A DNA stretch of 9,951 nucleotides from Microcoleus asticus IPMA8 (GCF_013179805.1 NZ_SRRZ01000071.1:26360-36310), one strand, 5' to 3'. Numbered from the stretch's first letter, positions 1-5,682 are shown. A program made the numbers and translations. The notes: generated by a model from the letters alone, not told the origin.

Positions 1-43
1 ATTTTCTTTTTCTAGTAGATGTTCAACTCATACTCCTACTTAA

Positions 44-319
44 TTTTCAACTCCAACTCCAACTCCAACTCCAACTCCAACTCCGACTCCCACGGAAACT
101 CCGACTCCGACTCCCACAGCAGCACCGACTCCGACGCCGACTGCTTCGAGGATTCCGACTCCGCCGACAGTTAGCGTGCCTGATTCGCCCCTGCTGTCAA
201 TTAGTTCGATCCCCCCGACGCCGACTCCCGGACTATTGCCAATGCCCGGCGGGCAGATGCCGATATTCCCGACGGTGCCGAACCCGATACCCTTACCTCC
301 TACACCTTTTGGGTTCTAG
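44..319 (+). pseudogene. Thr/Pro-rich C-terminal tail, broken or partial gene
   Basis: The frame ending at TAG 317-319 reads as alternating Thr-Pro (TPTPTP...), then a Pro/Ser/Val-rich stretch, and ends ...PLPPTPFGF. Such low-complexity tails are typical of linkers or C-termini of secreted or surface cyanobacterial proteins. The frame runs back only to an in-frame TAA at 41-43. Upstream of that stop the same frame still has Thr/Pro character (STHTPT before the stop), so the stop seems to interrupt a once continuous tract. No plausible start lies between the stop and the repeat; the first in-frame ATG, near 241, would leave about 25 residues. It may be a decayed gene, a gene switched by repeat slippage, or a sequencing error in a repeat. 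The protein family cannot be named from this fragment. Confidence 0.45.
50..85 (+). repeat. Hexamer tandem repeat (ACTCCA)n
   Basis: Five perfect ACTCCA units followed by ACTCCG encode Thr-Pro pairs in the reading frame above. Because the unit is six bases, gain or loss of whole units preserves the frame. Degenerate copies (ACTCCG, ACTCCC) continue downstream to about 120. Confidence 0.85.
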
Positions 320-321
320 GT

Positions 322-329
322 GCGATCGC
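322..329. repeat. HIP1 octamer GCGATCGC
   Basis: This is the palindromic octamer greatly over-represented in many cyanobacterial genomes. Further exact copies lie at 821-828, 3872-3879, 4481-4488, 4655-4662, 6088-6095, 6115-6122, 8512-8519 and 9226-9233. Two are inside the permease-kinase fusion gene, so that gene carries the host's sequence signature. Confidence 0.9.
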
Positions 330-338
330 CCAGATCAG

Positions 339-371
339 TTATGAGTTTGTGATTTTTACATAAACTCATAA
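339..371. terminator. Hairpin between convergent genes
   Basis: TTATGAGTTT (339-348) and AAACTCATAA (362-371) form a perfect 10-bp stem with a 13-base loop. It lies 20 bases after the TAG of the Thr/Pro frame and 15 bases after the end of the opposite-strand gene, so it could serve as a two-way terminator. The stem is AT-rich and no strong T-run follows, so the role is inferred from position. Confidence 0.5.
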
Positions 372-385
372 CTCAAAACTCAAAA

Positions 386-748
386 CTATTTAACGTCTTG
401 TGGAGTCTCGGCCGAGTCTTCTGGCAACTCGGCTGGAGAATCTTCTAGGGGAGATAATTGTTGGGTGTACCCCAAGAGCGATCGAAGTTTCATGCGGTGG
501 ATGTAAGGCCAGCCACCATTGGCTTCAATATTCTTGAGTAGTTTGTAAAGTGCTTGGCGGTTGTCGGGAAAAGACGCTTGAAACAAACCGTCCCGAATTT
601 CCCGGTGCGAAGCTTCCAGCGTCCGCAGCAGGGCCAAAAGCAGCAGACTGTCTCCCTGACAACTTTCGGCTAAAGTCCGAATCGCCTCTGTCAGCGATTG
701 CATTTGAGACTGCAACTTTTCTGACTCTAAATCTTTGCCGTTGTCCAT
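386..748 (-). CDS. Small hypothetical protein, 120 aa
   Basis: I cannot name a function. The protein is soluble, with no signal peptide or membrane segment. Residues 1-50 are charged and probably helical (LESEKLQSQMQSLTEAI, then a Leu-rich stretch LLLLALLRTLEASHREI). The middle holds a compact motif (FPDNRQALYKLLKNIEANGG, then WPYIHRMKLRSLL). The last 25 residues are an acidic, Pro/Ser-rich, probably disordered tail (SPLEDSPAELPEDSAETPQ). It resembles the short conserved hypothetical proteins of filamentous cyanobacteria, but that is memory rather than a search. The start is supported by a good ribosome-binding site seven bases upstream. The gene stands alone, convergent with the Thr/Pro tail and divergent from psbO. 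Confidence 0.8.
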   Translation of the reverse strand: MDNGKDLESEKLQSQMQSLTEAIRTLAESCQGDSLLLLALLRTLEASHREIRDGLFQASFPDNRQALYKLLKNIEANGGWPYIHRMKLRSLLGYTQQLSPLEDSPAELPEDSAETPQDVK

Positions 749-755
749 ACTGCTG

Positions 756-763
756 CTTCCTTT
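756..763 (-). promoter_or_regulatory. Ribosome-binding site of the 120-aa gene
   Basis: Read on the minus strand, AAAGGAAG lies seven bases before the ATG at 746-748. It supports that start and is one of the few clear Shine-Dalgarno sequences in the window. Confidence 0.7.
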
Positions 764-851
764 GAAATCTACAAGGCGTTTGTCCCCAGCCTTTTGGTCA
801 GCCGACTAATCGAGCTAGTCGCGATCGCCATTCGGGGTCATAAGCAAAGTA

Positions 852-872
852 ACTTAAGTAGGTTGACTTAAG
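852..872 (+). repeat. Paired ACTTAAG direct repeats
   Basis: ACTTAAG occurs at 852-858 and again at 866-872, a spacing of 14 bases start to start. The core CTTAAG is itself palindromic. The arrangement could be paired regulator half-sites in the divergent promoter region, but no factor can be assigned. Confidence 0.35.
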
Positions 873-1067
873 CAATATTAATTTGCAGTCCAAGCCAAGA
901 AAAGAGCACAACCCGTCGTACCATGTGTATTGGGCTGCGATCCGAACATGATTGAGAAATCATAAGTTCTTGCTTATTTTCACTGGACTAGCTTGATTTT
1001 TTGAGTCAATGTCGGTCTCGGTGAAGCGAGCGATCTGGATCTAAATGCTGCCCAAAGCGCTGGCGTA

Positions 1068-1081
1068 GCCTGCCGGCGGGC
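1068..1081. repeat. GC-rich palindrome, cyanobacterial interspersed-repeat type
   Basis: GCCTGCCGGCGGGC is a 14-base palindrome with one mismatched pair. It is preceded by GCGCTGGCGTA, a combination I remember as a common dispersed intergenic repeat in cyanobacteria. It lies 36 bases upstream of the candidate psbO -10 box. Confidence 0.5.
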
Positions 1082-1116
1082 AATTATATTTTGCTCGAAG
1101 TAAGGCTTTTTCTTAA

Positions 1117-1122
1117 TATAAT
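1117..1122 (+). promoter_or_regulatory. Candidate -10 box of psbO (TATAAT)
   Basis: This is a perfect TATAAT 25 bases before the psbO ATG, which would give a leader of only about 20 nt. The best -35 candidate, TTGCTC at 1091-1096, is spaced 20 bases away, longer than usual, so an activator-dependent promoter is possible. Confidence 0.4.
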
Positions 1123-1137
1123 CCGATGTTGGATATT

Positions 1138-1141
1138 GAGG
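1138..1141 (+). promoter_or_regulatory. psbO ribosome-binding site, decides the start
   Basis: GAGG lies six bases before the ATG at 1148. This favours 1148 over the upstream in-frame TTG at 1091, whose extra 19 residues do not resemble PsbO. Confidence 0.65.
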
Positions 1142-1147
1142 TTTGCA

Positions 1148-1990
1148 ATGAAATATCGTGCTTTAATTGTTGCACTTTTAGCATTTTGCATGAGTGCGCT
1201 GGTTGCTTGTTCTTCTGCTTCTGACACGACGGTGGCGACTACCGAGTTGCTCACCTACGACGAGATTAGAGGTACTGGATTGGCTAATAACTGCCCTAGC
1301 TTGGCAGAAACTTCTCGGGGATCGATCCCCCTCGAAGCGGACGGCACCTATAAACTGACTGGTTTGTGTTTGCAGCCCACAACTTTTTTTGTGAAGGAAG
1401 AACCAGCAAACAAACGCCAAGAGGCGGAATTTGTGCCTGGTAAATTGCTGACGCGGTTCACGTCGAGCATTGACCAAGTTCAAGGTACGCTCAAAGTCGG
1501 TACTGACGGAACTCTGACTTTCACAGAAGAAGACGGCTTGGATTTTCAAGCTATTACGATTCAGTTACCGGGCGGAGAGCAAGTACCTTTCTTGTTTACC
1601 ATTAAACAGCTAGTGGCCAGTTCCGAACCGGGAGTGGTTGCTATCAATACTTCCACCGATTTGCGAGGGGACTTTAACGTTCCTTCTTACCGCAGCGCAG
1701 GCTTTTTAGACCCTAAAGCTCGCGGGGTAGCGACTGGCTACGATAATGCTGTAGCGCTTCCGGCTACTGACAATTCCAAACTGAACCGCTCTAATGTAAA
1801 GCTGGCTGACACCCGCACCAAGGCAGGCAAAATTTCTCTCCAAGTTGCTAAAGTCAACAGCGCCACTGGCGAAGTTGGCGGGATTTTTGAGAGCACGCAG
1901 CCTTCTGATACTGATTTGGGAGCTAGACCTGCTCTGGACGTGAAAATTCGGGGTTTGTTTTACGCTCGCATTGAGCCTTCTGTATCGTAA
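1148..1990 (+). CDS. psbO: Photosystem II manganese-stabilizing protein PsbO
   Basis: PsbO is the extrinsic 33-kDa subunit on the lumenal face of photosystem II that stabilises the Mn4CaO5 cluster and supports Cl-/Ca retention. The 280-aa length fits cyanobacterial PsbO. Family blocks are clear: LTYDEIRGTGLANNCP, CLQPTTFFVKEEPANKRQ, DGLDFQAITIQLPGGE, VPFLFTIK, GDFNVPSYRSAGFLDPKARG, TGYDNAVALP and GIFESTQPSDTDLGA. Cys49 and Cys74 are 25 residues apart, as in the conserved disulfide (Cys19-Cys44 of the mature protein). The signal peptide (residues 1-20, MKYRALIVALLAFC...) ends in LVAC, a lipobox-like site, so Cys21 may be lipidated as may be the case in some related cyanobacteria. The start at 1148 is chosen from homology and the GAGG site. 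The gene appears monocistronic, with two hairpins downstream. Confidence 0.97.
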   Translation: MKYRALIVALLAFCMSALVACSSASDTTVATTELLTYDEIRGTGLANNCPSLAETSRGSIPLEADGTYKLTGLCLQPTTFFVKEEPANKRQEAEFVPGKLLTRFTSSIDQVQGTLKVGTDGTLTFTEEDGLDFQAITIQLPGGEQVPFLFTIKQLVASSEPGVVAINTSTDLRGDFNVPSYRSAGFLDPKARGVATGYDNAVALPATDNSKLNRSNVKLADTRTKAGKISLQVAKVNSATGEVGGIFESTQPSDTDLGARPALDVKIRGLFYARIEPSVS

Positions 1991-2017
1991 AATTGGGTTT
2001 CTGGATAGATCGAACTT

Positions 2018-2047
2018 GAGCAGTTTTTTGCCATAAAGCTACTGCTC
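2018..2047 (+). terminator. Hairpin 1 after psbO
   Basis: GAGCAGT (2018-2024) pairs perfectly with ACTGCTC (2041-2047) across a 16-base loop, 27 bases after the psbO stop. There is no T-run after the stem, so it may act as a 3' stabiliser rather than a terminator. Confidence 0.45.
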
Positions 2048-2054
2048 GCCCTTC

Positions 2055-2100
2055 ATTAGCCAACAGTCTTGACCAATATAAATTAAGACTGTTGACTAAT
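2055..2100 (+). terminator. Hairpin 2 after psbO
   Basis: ATTAGCCAACAGTCTT (2055-2070) pairs with AAGACTGTTGACTAAT (2085-2100): 16 bp with one mismatch and a 14-base loop. It is the strongest hairpin downstream of psbO and the likely end of its transcript. ACTAAT is the heptamer-array motif seen elsewhere in the window, so this may also be a folded repeat. Confidence 0.55.
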
Positions 2101-2169
2101 GACTAAATTTATGATTTGATTGTGATTAGTCGCAAGTGATTAAGTTTGGATTTTTTATTAATTAAAGTA

Positions 2170-2198
2170 TTGTATTTAAACAGCTTTCAGATTATAAT
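2170..2198 (+). promoter_or_regulatory. Candidate sigma-70-type promoter upstream of sigF
   Basis: TTGTAT (2170-2175) is separated by exactly 17 bases from TATAAT (2193-2198). Transcription would begin near 2205, giving a leader of about 250 nt before the chosen sigF ATG. The leader carries the two inverted repeats listed next. Confidence 0.5.
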
Positions 2199-2271
2199 AT
2201 AGTGGTAAAAAATCCTGGTTAAATTCGGGATTGTGCCGAAAACCTTCTACCTGGTAAAATGCTGCCTTCTG

Positions 2272-2285
2272 CCGAAGGCCTTCGG
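2272..2285. repeat. Perfect 14-bp palindrome
   Basis: CCGAAGGCCTTCGG is a perfect palindrome in the sigF leader. GC-rich palindromes of this kind are common dispersed repeats in cyanobacterial spacers. If transcribed it can pair only between molecules or as a cruciform, since it has no loop. Confidence 0.5.
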
Positions 2286-2324
2286 ATCGTCGCCCTAAAT
2301 CCCTGCACCTTCCCAAAATTCAAA

Positions 2325-2346
2325 AGGTGTGTCCGCTATCACACCT
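2325..2346 (+). promoter_or_regulatory. Inverted repeat AGGTGTG-N8-CACACCT
   Basis: Perfect 7-bp arms are separated by eight bases, 107 bases before the sigF ATG. The geometry fits either a dimeric regulator's operator or a small RNA hairpin in the leader. No regulator can be named. Confidence 0.4.
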
Positions 2347-2452
2347 ATTAAGTGCTAGGATTACACTACCTAAAAGTGAATTATTTTAGACTGTATTGGA
2401 AACTCGATCTAAAGCAACCTCAGTCCTCTCCTCTACCAACCCTTATGCCGCT

Positions 2453-3226
2453 ATGTCTACCACAGTGCCCAACGATCTAAAAAACGAAAATTTGCAATTG
2501 TTGCGCGAGTACCAACTTTCGGGATCGAATGAAATCCGCAATCAGTTAGTTAAACTGAATATTGGACTGGTGAGAAAAGAAGTTTACCACTGGCTAAACC
2601 AGTGCGGTGAAAGCTACGACGATTTGCTGCAAGTAGGGTGTATTGGGTTGATCAGGGCGATCGAGCGGTTTGATATGTCGAAGGGACACGCTTTTAGTTC
2701 CTTTGCAATTCCCTACATTCGGGGCGAAATTCAACACTACTTGCGGGACAAAAGCCCTTCTGTGCGATTTCCCCGGCACTGGCAGTCCCTGGAACGCAAA
2801 TCTGTAGCAGCGATCAAGGATTTGCAGGTGCAGTTCAACCGCAAACCTACGGATGCTGAAGTAGCAGCGGTGCTTGAGGTTTCTGTAGAAGAATGGCAAG
2901 AAATTAAGTTGGCCCATCTCAACAGATCGCCTCTGAGTTTGGACGCGCCGATGCAAGATGAAGATGAGGGGGCTACTTGTCTCGGAGAATTGGTTCCCGA
3001 TACCAAGTATCGGAGTTTTCAGTTGGCGCAAGAGGATCAAATTCGCGTACAGCAAGCTTTGGCTATGTTGGAACAACGGACTCGCGAGATATTGGAGTTT
3101 GTTTTTCTCTACGATTTGACGCAGAAAGAAACGGCTGAACGCTTGGGTATCAGTGCGGTGACTGTTTCTCGGCGAGTTAAGAAGGGGCTGGATTTGCTCA
3201 AAGAGATTATGACTAAACAGCTTTAG
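2453..3226 (+). CDS. sigF: Group 3 sigma factor SigF
   Basis: This is an alternative RNA polymerase sigma factor of the cyanobacterial SigF (SigB/F/G-like) group. In Synechocystis SigF is known for type IV pilus and motility gene control. Residues 30-100 form region 2 (LVKLNIGLVRKEVYHW, ESYDDLLQVGCIGLIRAIERF, FSSFAIPYIRGEIQHYLRD). Residues 101-165 form region 3 (RFPRHWQSLERK, RKPTDAEVAAVLEVS). Residues 200-252 form region 4, with the helix-turn-helix LTQKETAERLGISAVTVSRR. There is no region 1.1, as expected for group 3. I chose ATG 2453 (MSTTVPNDLK, 257 aa) because the length fits the family. A TTG at 2396 would add 19 residues. Neither start has a clear Shine-Dalgarno. No anti-sigma gene is adjacent. 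Confidence 0.93.
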   Translation: MSTTVPNDLKNENLQLLREYQLSGSNEIRNQLVKLNIGLVRKEVYHWLNQCGESYDDLLQVGCIGLIRAIERFDMSKGHAFSSFAIPYIRGEIQHYLRDKSPSVRFPRHWQSLERKSVAAIKDLQVQFNRKPTDAEVAAVLEVSVEEWQEIKLAHLNRSPLSLDAPMQDEDEGATCLGELVPDTKYRSFQLAQEDQIRVQQALAMLEQRTREILEFVFLYDLTQKETAERLGISAVTVSRRVKKGLDLLKEIMTKQL

Positions 3227-3229
3227 TTA

Positions 3230-3257
3230 TTAGTCATTAGTCATTAGTCATTGGTCA
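3230..3257 (+). repeat. Heptamer array TTAGTCA (STRR type)
   Basis: Three perfect TTAGTCA copies and one TTGGTCA are in exact 7-base register, starting three bases after the sigF stop. Short tandemly repeated heptamers are a recognised class in filamentous cyanobacteria. The same heptamer appears inverted at 3495-3543. Confidence 0.85.
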
Positions 3258-3269
3258 GCAGTAGTTATA

Positions 3270-3411
3270 CCAATTCTGAAAAGTAGTGCTAGATATAAAT
3301 TATCAGCTATCGTCTGTAGGGAAACGGCACTGCCGTGTCCGGCCGGTGGTGAGAGCGAATGAATGATAATTTATATAAGAGAATTACTGTAGCAATACTT
3401 TTTAAAATTGG
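3270..3411. mobile_element. MITE-like element with nested inverted repeats
   Basis: This is a 142-bp non-coding element with CCAATT at its left end and AATTGG at its right end, flanked by TA on both sides (3268-3269, 3412-3413). With the flanks included, the outer arms match as ATACCAATT (3267-3275 and 3406-3414). The next 16 bases match at 13 positions. A perfect inner arm follows: ATATAAATTATCA at 3293-3305 against its complement at 3364-3376. The right arm is about 12 bases longer. The core (3306-3363) contains ACGGCA-C-TGCCGT at 3324-3336 within a GTAGGG...CCGTGTCC repeat that I remember as widespread in cyanobacteria. It has no coding capacity. The TA flanks fit IS630/Tc1-type mobilisation; the family assignment is inference. 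Confidence 0.65.
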
Positions 3412-3414
3412 TAT

Positions 3415-3456
3415 CAGTCAACAGTCAGCAGTATTCAGTCAACAGTCAATAGTCAA
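3415..3456 (+). repeat. Heptamer array CAGTCAA (STRR type)
   Basis: Six heptamers in perfect register (CAGTCAA, CAGTCAG, CAGTATT, CAGTCAA, CAGTCAA, TAGTCAA) begin right after the MITE-like element. Together with the array to its left they suggest that the element landed inside a pre-existing heptamer tract. Confidence 0.75.
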
Positions 3457-3494
3457 CAGCGATCGGTAATTAGTCAGTTGCTACCAAGAACAAA

Positions 3495-3543
3495 TAACTA
3501 ATGACTAATGACTACTAACTAATGACTAATGACTACTAACTAA
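3495..3543 (-). repeat. Heptamer array TGACTAA, 21-bp higher-order unit
   Basis: Seven heptamers in register (TAACTAA, TGACTAA, TGACTAC, repeated, then TAACTAA) make a 21-bp unit present 2.3 times. TGACTAA is the reverse complement of the TTAGTCA units at 3230-3257, so the convergent sigF and aspC genes are both followed by the same heptamer in their own 3' direction. Paired transcripts could form a long stem. Confidence 0.85.
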
Positions 3544-3546
3544 TTT

Positions 3547-4713
3547 TTAGATGCTGCGGACAAATTTATCGAGCCTTTCTACGGCTTTTTTAATTGTGCC
3601 TAAATCGGTGGCGTAAGACAAGCGGATGTGGTCGTCTGCACCAAAAGCAATCCCCGGAATAACTGCTACTTGCTGCTGTTCTAAGAAAGCGTCGCAAAAT
3701 TCCAGAGAATTCATTCCTGTTTTGCTGATGTTGACAAACATATAGAAAGCACCGTCTGGTTTTATGCAGCTAATTCCGGGGACAGCATCGAGCAATTCAA
3801 ATATTACCTGACGCCTTTCGGCAAAAGCTTGACGCATTTTTTCTACAGAGTCTTGGCTGCTTTCCAAAGCTGCGATCGCGCCGTACTGTGCGAAAGTACA
3901 CACGTTTGAGGTACTGTGACCTTGAATGGTGCTGGTGGCTTTGATTAATTCGATCGGCCCGGCCAAATAACCGATTCGCCAGCCTGTCATCGAGTAAGCT
4001 TTGGCAAAACCGCTGCTGATCAGGGTGCGATCGAAGATTTCTTGACCCAAGGAACCGATGCTGACGTGTTGGGCGCCGTCATATATAATTTTTTCGTAAA
4101 TTTCGTCAGCAACGACTAGAATATCTCGATCGACTATCACCTCGGCCAATGCTTTGATTTCCGCCAGAGTGTACACCATTCCCGTTGGGTTAGAAGGCGA
4201 ATTCAGTACAAATAACTTGGTTTTGGGAGTAATCGCTCGACTCAGTTGTTCCGGTGTAATTTTATATCCTGTAGAAGCATCTGTCCGTACAATTACAGGC
4301 TTGCCGCTGGCGAGTTTTACCATTTCTGGATAGCTCAGCCAGTAGGGAGCAGGGATAATTACTTCATCCCCCGGATCGATCAGAGCCATCATCAGATTGT
4401 AGAGCGAATGCTTGCCGCCGTTGGTGACGATGATATTTTCAGGTTGATAGTTAAGGTTGTTGTCGTCGCGGAGTTTGCGGGCGATCGCAGCTTTTAACTG
4501 CGGTTCCCCAGTCACAGGGCCGTACTTAGTCTTCCCCTCGTCTAAAGCTTGTTTTGCCGCTGCTTTAACGTGTTCGGGGGTATCAAAGTCTGGTTCTCCC
4601 GTACTCAAACTACAGACATCAATCCCTTCGGCCTTCATGGCTTTAGCCTTAGCTGCGATCGCCAAGGTTATGGAAGGAGGAACCTCGCCCACTCGTGCTG
4701 CCAACTTAATCAT
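3547..4713 (-). CDS. aspC: Class I aminotransferase, aspartate (and probably prephenate) type
   Basis: This is a PLP-dependent cytosolic aminotransferase interconverting aspartate/2-oxoglutarate and oxaloacetate/glutamate. At 388 aa it fits the I-gamma subgroup, several members of which also transaminate prephenate to arogenate. Visible landmarks: N-terminal LSTGEPDFDTPEHV (35-49), KYGPVTGEPQLKAAIA (63-78), GGKHSLYNL with Lys101, the position that contacts the distal carboxylate in the Thermus enzyme, NSPSNPTG with Asn175, VADEIYE with Asp203 and Tyr206, SSGFAKAYSMTGWRIGY with the Schiff-base Lys238 and Arg246, and HIRLSYA near the C-terminus for the substrate-carboxylate Arg. All key residues are present. 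It is transcribed toward sigF and away from apt. The start is preceded by a heptamer array instead of a Shine-Dalgarno. The gene symbol reflects family membership. Confidence 0.93.
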   Translation of the reverse strand: MIKLAARVGEVPPSITLAIAAKAKAMKAEGIDVCSLSTGEPDFDTPEHVKAAAKQALDEGKTKYGPVTGEPQLKAAIARKLRDDNNLNYQPENIIVTNGGKHSLYNLMMALIDPGDEVIIPAPYWLSYPEMVKLASGKPVIVRTDASTGYKITPEQLSRAITPKTKLFVLNSPSNPTGMVYTLAEIKALAEVIVDRDILVVADEIYEKIIYDGAQHVSIGSLGQEIFDRTLISSGFAKAYSMTGWRIGYLAGPIELIKATSTIQGHSTSNVCTFAQYGAIAALESSQDSVEKMRQAFAERRQVIFELLDAVPGISCIKPDGAFYMFVNISKTGMNSLEFCDAFLEQQQVAVIPGIAFGADDHIRLSYATDLGTIKKAVERLDKFVRSI

Positions 4714-4714
4714 T

Positions 4715-4735
4715 GGATTTTAGATATTAGATTTT
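4715..4735 (-). repeat. Heptamer array abutting the aspC start
   Basis: Read on the minus strand, AAAATCT-AATATCT-AAAATCC is followed by one base and then ATG. It occupies the position where a ribosome-binding site would lie, and no purine-rich Shine-Dalgarno is visible. It has the same unit and the same phase as the array before the ABC permease at 5683-5717. Confidence 0.75.
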
Positions 4736-4835
4736 TGACTTTAGATCTTAGGGTGACAAATCTTGATATTCAACCCTGTTGTTAGGGAATTATGACATTT
4801 GTTTACATAGTACGTAAAGGATTAAGCAATTAAAG

Positions 4836-4873
4836 AATAAAAATTAAAGAAGCTCTTAGTTTTAATTTTTATT
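4836..4873. repeat. AT-rich hairpin in the aspC-apt divergent spacer
   Basis: AATAAAAATTAAA (4836-4848) and TTTAATTTTTATT (4861-4873) form a perfect 13-bp AT stem with a 12-base loop. It lies between the divergent starts, where a terminator is not expected. It may be a cruciform or a DNA-unwinding or regulator site. No clear promoter boxes can be assigned for either gene. Confidence 0.55.
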
Positions 4874-4950
4874 TTTAATATTTTAAATTTTGACGTTATT
4901 ATTGTACCATTTTTGATGCCTCGTTACCCTCAACGCCGATTTGCAAGCTT

Positions 4951-5463
4951 ATGGATCTCAAATCTCTGATTCGCGACATTCCTGATTTCCCAAAGCCGGG
5001 AATTCTGTTTCGAGACATTACAACTTTGCTGCGCGACCCGCAAGGTCTCAGCTACACCATTGACAGCTTAGCCGAAAAATGCGCTGAAATGTCTGCTGAC
5101 TATGTGGTGGGCATGGAATCCCGGGGCTTCATCTTTGGCGCGCCTTTGGCTTATAAAATGGGAATAGGCTTTATTCCTGTCCGCAAACCAGGGAAACTGC
5201 CAGGTGCGGTTCATTTTGCTGAGTACGAATTGGAATACGGTGTCGATCGACTGGAGATGCACCGAGATGCGATGACATCCGGCAGCCGGGTGCTGATTGT
5301 GGACGATTTAATCGCCACTGGCGGAACGGCGGTGGCGACGGCTAAATTGTTGGAGCAAGCTGGGTGCGAGCTTGTCGGTTTTGCTTTTATCATTGAATTG
5401 CAGGCTTTGGGCGGCAGGGAGAAATTGCCGGATGTGCCGATCGTCACGCTAGTTGAATATTAG
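4951..5463 (+). CDS. apt: Adenine phosphoribosyltransferase
   Basis: Purine salvage enzyme: adenine + PRPP gives AMP + diphosphate, in the cytosol. The 170-aa length is standard for the family. The protein opens with the APRT signature IRDIPDFPKPGILFRDITTL, followed by VVGMESRGFIFGAPLA (52-67), the flexible-loop region VRKPGKLPGAVHFAEYELEYG (split at 77-85 and 86-97), and the PRPP-binding loop VLIVDDLIATGGT at 114-126 with the acidic pair Asp118-Asp119. No residue is missing. ATG 4951 is the family start; an upstream ATG at 4916 is out of frame. No strong Shine-Dalgarno is seen. The gene is divergent from aspC and is followed by heptamer repeats, so it is probably monocistronic. Confidence 0.96.
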   Translation: MDLKSLIRDIPDFPKPGILFRDITTLLRDPQGLSYTIDSLAEKCAEMSADYVVGMESRGFIFGAPLAYKMGIGFIPVRKPGKLPGAVHFAEYELEYGVDRLEMHRDAMTSGSRVLIVDDLIATGGTAVATAKLLEQAGCELVGFAFIIELQALGGREKLPDVPIVTLVEY

Positions 5464-5475
5464 TTAGTTAACTGC

Positions 5476-5517
5476 TGACAGTTGACAGTTGGCAGTTGAC
5501 AGTTGACAGTTGACTGC
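5476..5517 (+). repeat. Heptamer array TGACAGT (STRR type)
   Basis: Six heptamers in exact register (TGACAGT x2, TGGCAGT, TGACAGT x2, TGACTGC) begin 12 bases after the apt stop. This is a different unit from the arrays near aspC but has the same period. Confidence 0.85.
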
Positions 5518-5553
5518 TGAGTAAAAACTACTGACAAATAATATCCTTGACCT

Positions 5554-5632
5554 TTGCATCGGAATTATTCATCTCTCTCTTCTCTGACTCTGCGATCTCT
5601 GCGTCAATAGCGGTTAAATCATTCCGATGCAA
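5554..5632. repeat. Inverted repeat pair downstream of apt
   Basis: TTGCATCGGAATTATT (5554-5569) and AATCATTCCGATGCAA (5617-5632) pair over 16 positions with one mismatch around a 47-base, CT-rich interior. The arms may bound a small mobile repeat or fold as the apt 3' structure. No target duplication is evident. Confidence 0.6.
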
Positions 5633-5651
5633 CCGGAATTAATATCATTCA

Positions 5652-5681
5652 CAATTCTTCAATTCTTCAATTGTTCAATTC
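5652..5681 (+). repeat. Octamer tandem repeat CAATTCTT
   Basis: CAATTCTT, CAATTCTT, CAATTGTT and a partial CAATTC follow in register, directly before the heptamer array that precedes the permease gene. Confidence 0.75.
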
Positions 5682-5682
5682 A

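Larger units (their letters stand above)
749..1147. other. Divergent intergenic region upstream of psbO
   Basis: About 400 bases without a gene, between the divergent 120-aa gene and psbO. It contains a HIP1 site at 821-828, a pair of ACTTAAG direct repeats (852-872), a GC-rich palindrome (1068-1081) and a candidate -10 box for psbO at 1117-1122. I see no tRNA or known structured RNA. Confidence 0.7.
1991..2452 (+). other. psbO-sigF spacer
   Basis: About 460 gene-free bases containing the two psbO 3' hairpins, the candidate sigF promoter and the sigF leader with its inverted repeats. An in-frame stop at 2387-2389 limits how far sigF could extend upstream. Codons 2390-2452 are open but begin with no ATG. 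Confidence 0.7.

Noticed and set aside
1091..1147. Upstream TTG extension of psbO
   Set aside because: The extra 19 residues do not match PsbO; the signal peptide and GAGG site both support ATG 1148, and the extension would overlap the candidate -10 box.
2396..2452. TTG start giving a 276-aa sigF
   Set aside because: It adds 19 Ser/Thr-rich residues not typical of SigF; ATG 2453 gives 257 aa, close to the family length. Not fully excluded, as neither start has a Shine-Dalgarno.
2594..3076. 160-codon minus-strand frame opposite sigF
   Set aside because: Antisense shadow of a clearly recognised sigma factor gene; no ribosome-binding site or family features.
3230..3543. CRISPR-like array
   Set aside because: The units are contiguous 7-bp heptamers with no unique spacers, which fits STRR repeats and not CRISPR.
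4890..4918. TTGACG as a -35 box for apt
   Set aside because: No acceptable -10 hexamer lies 15-19 bases downstream.
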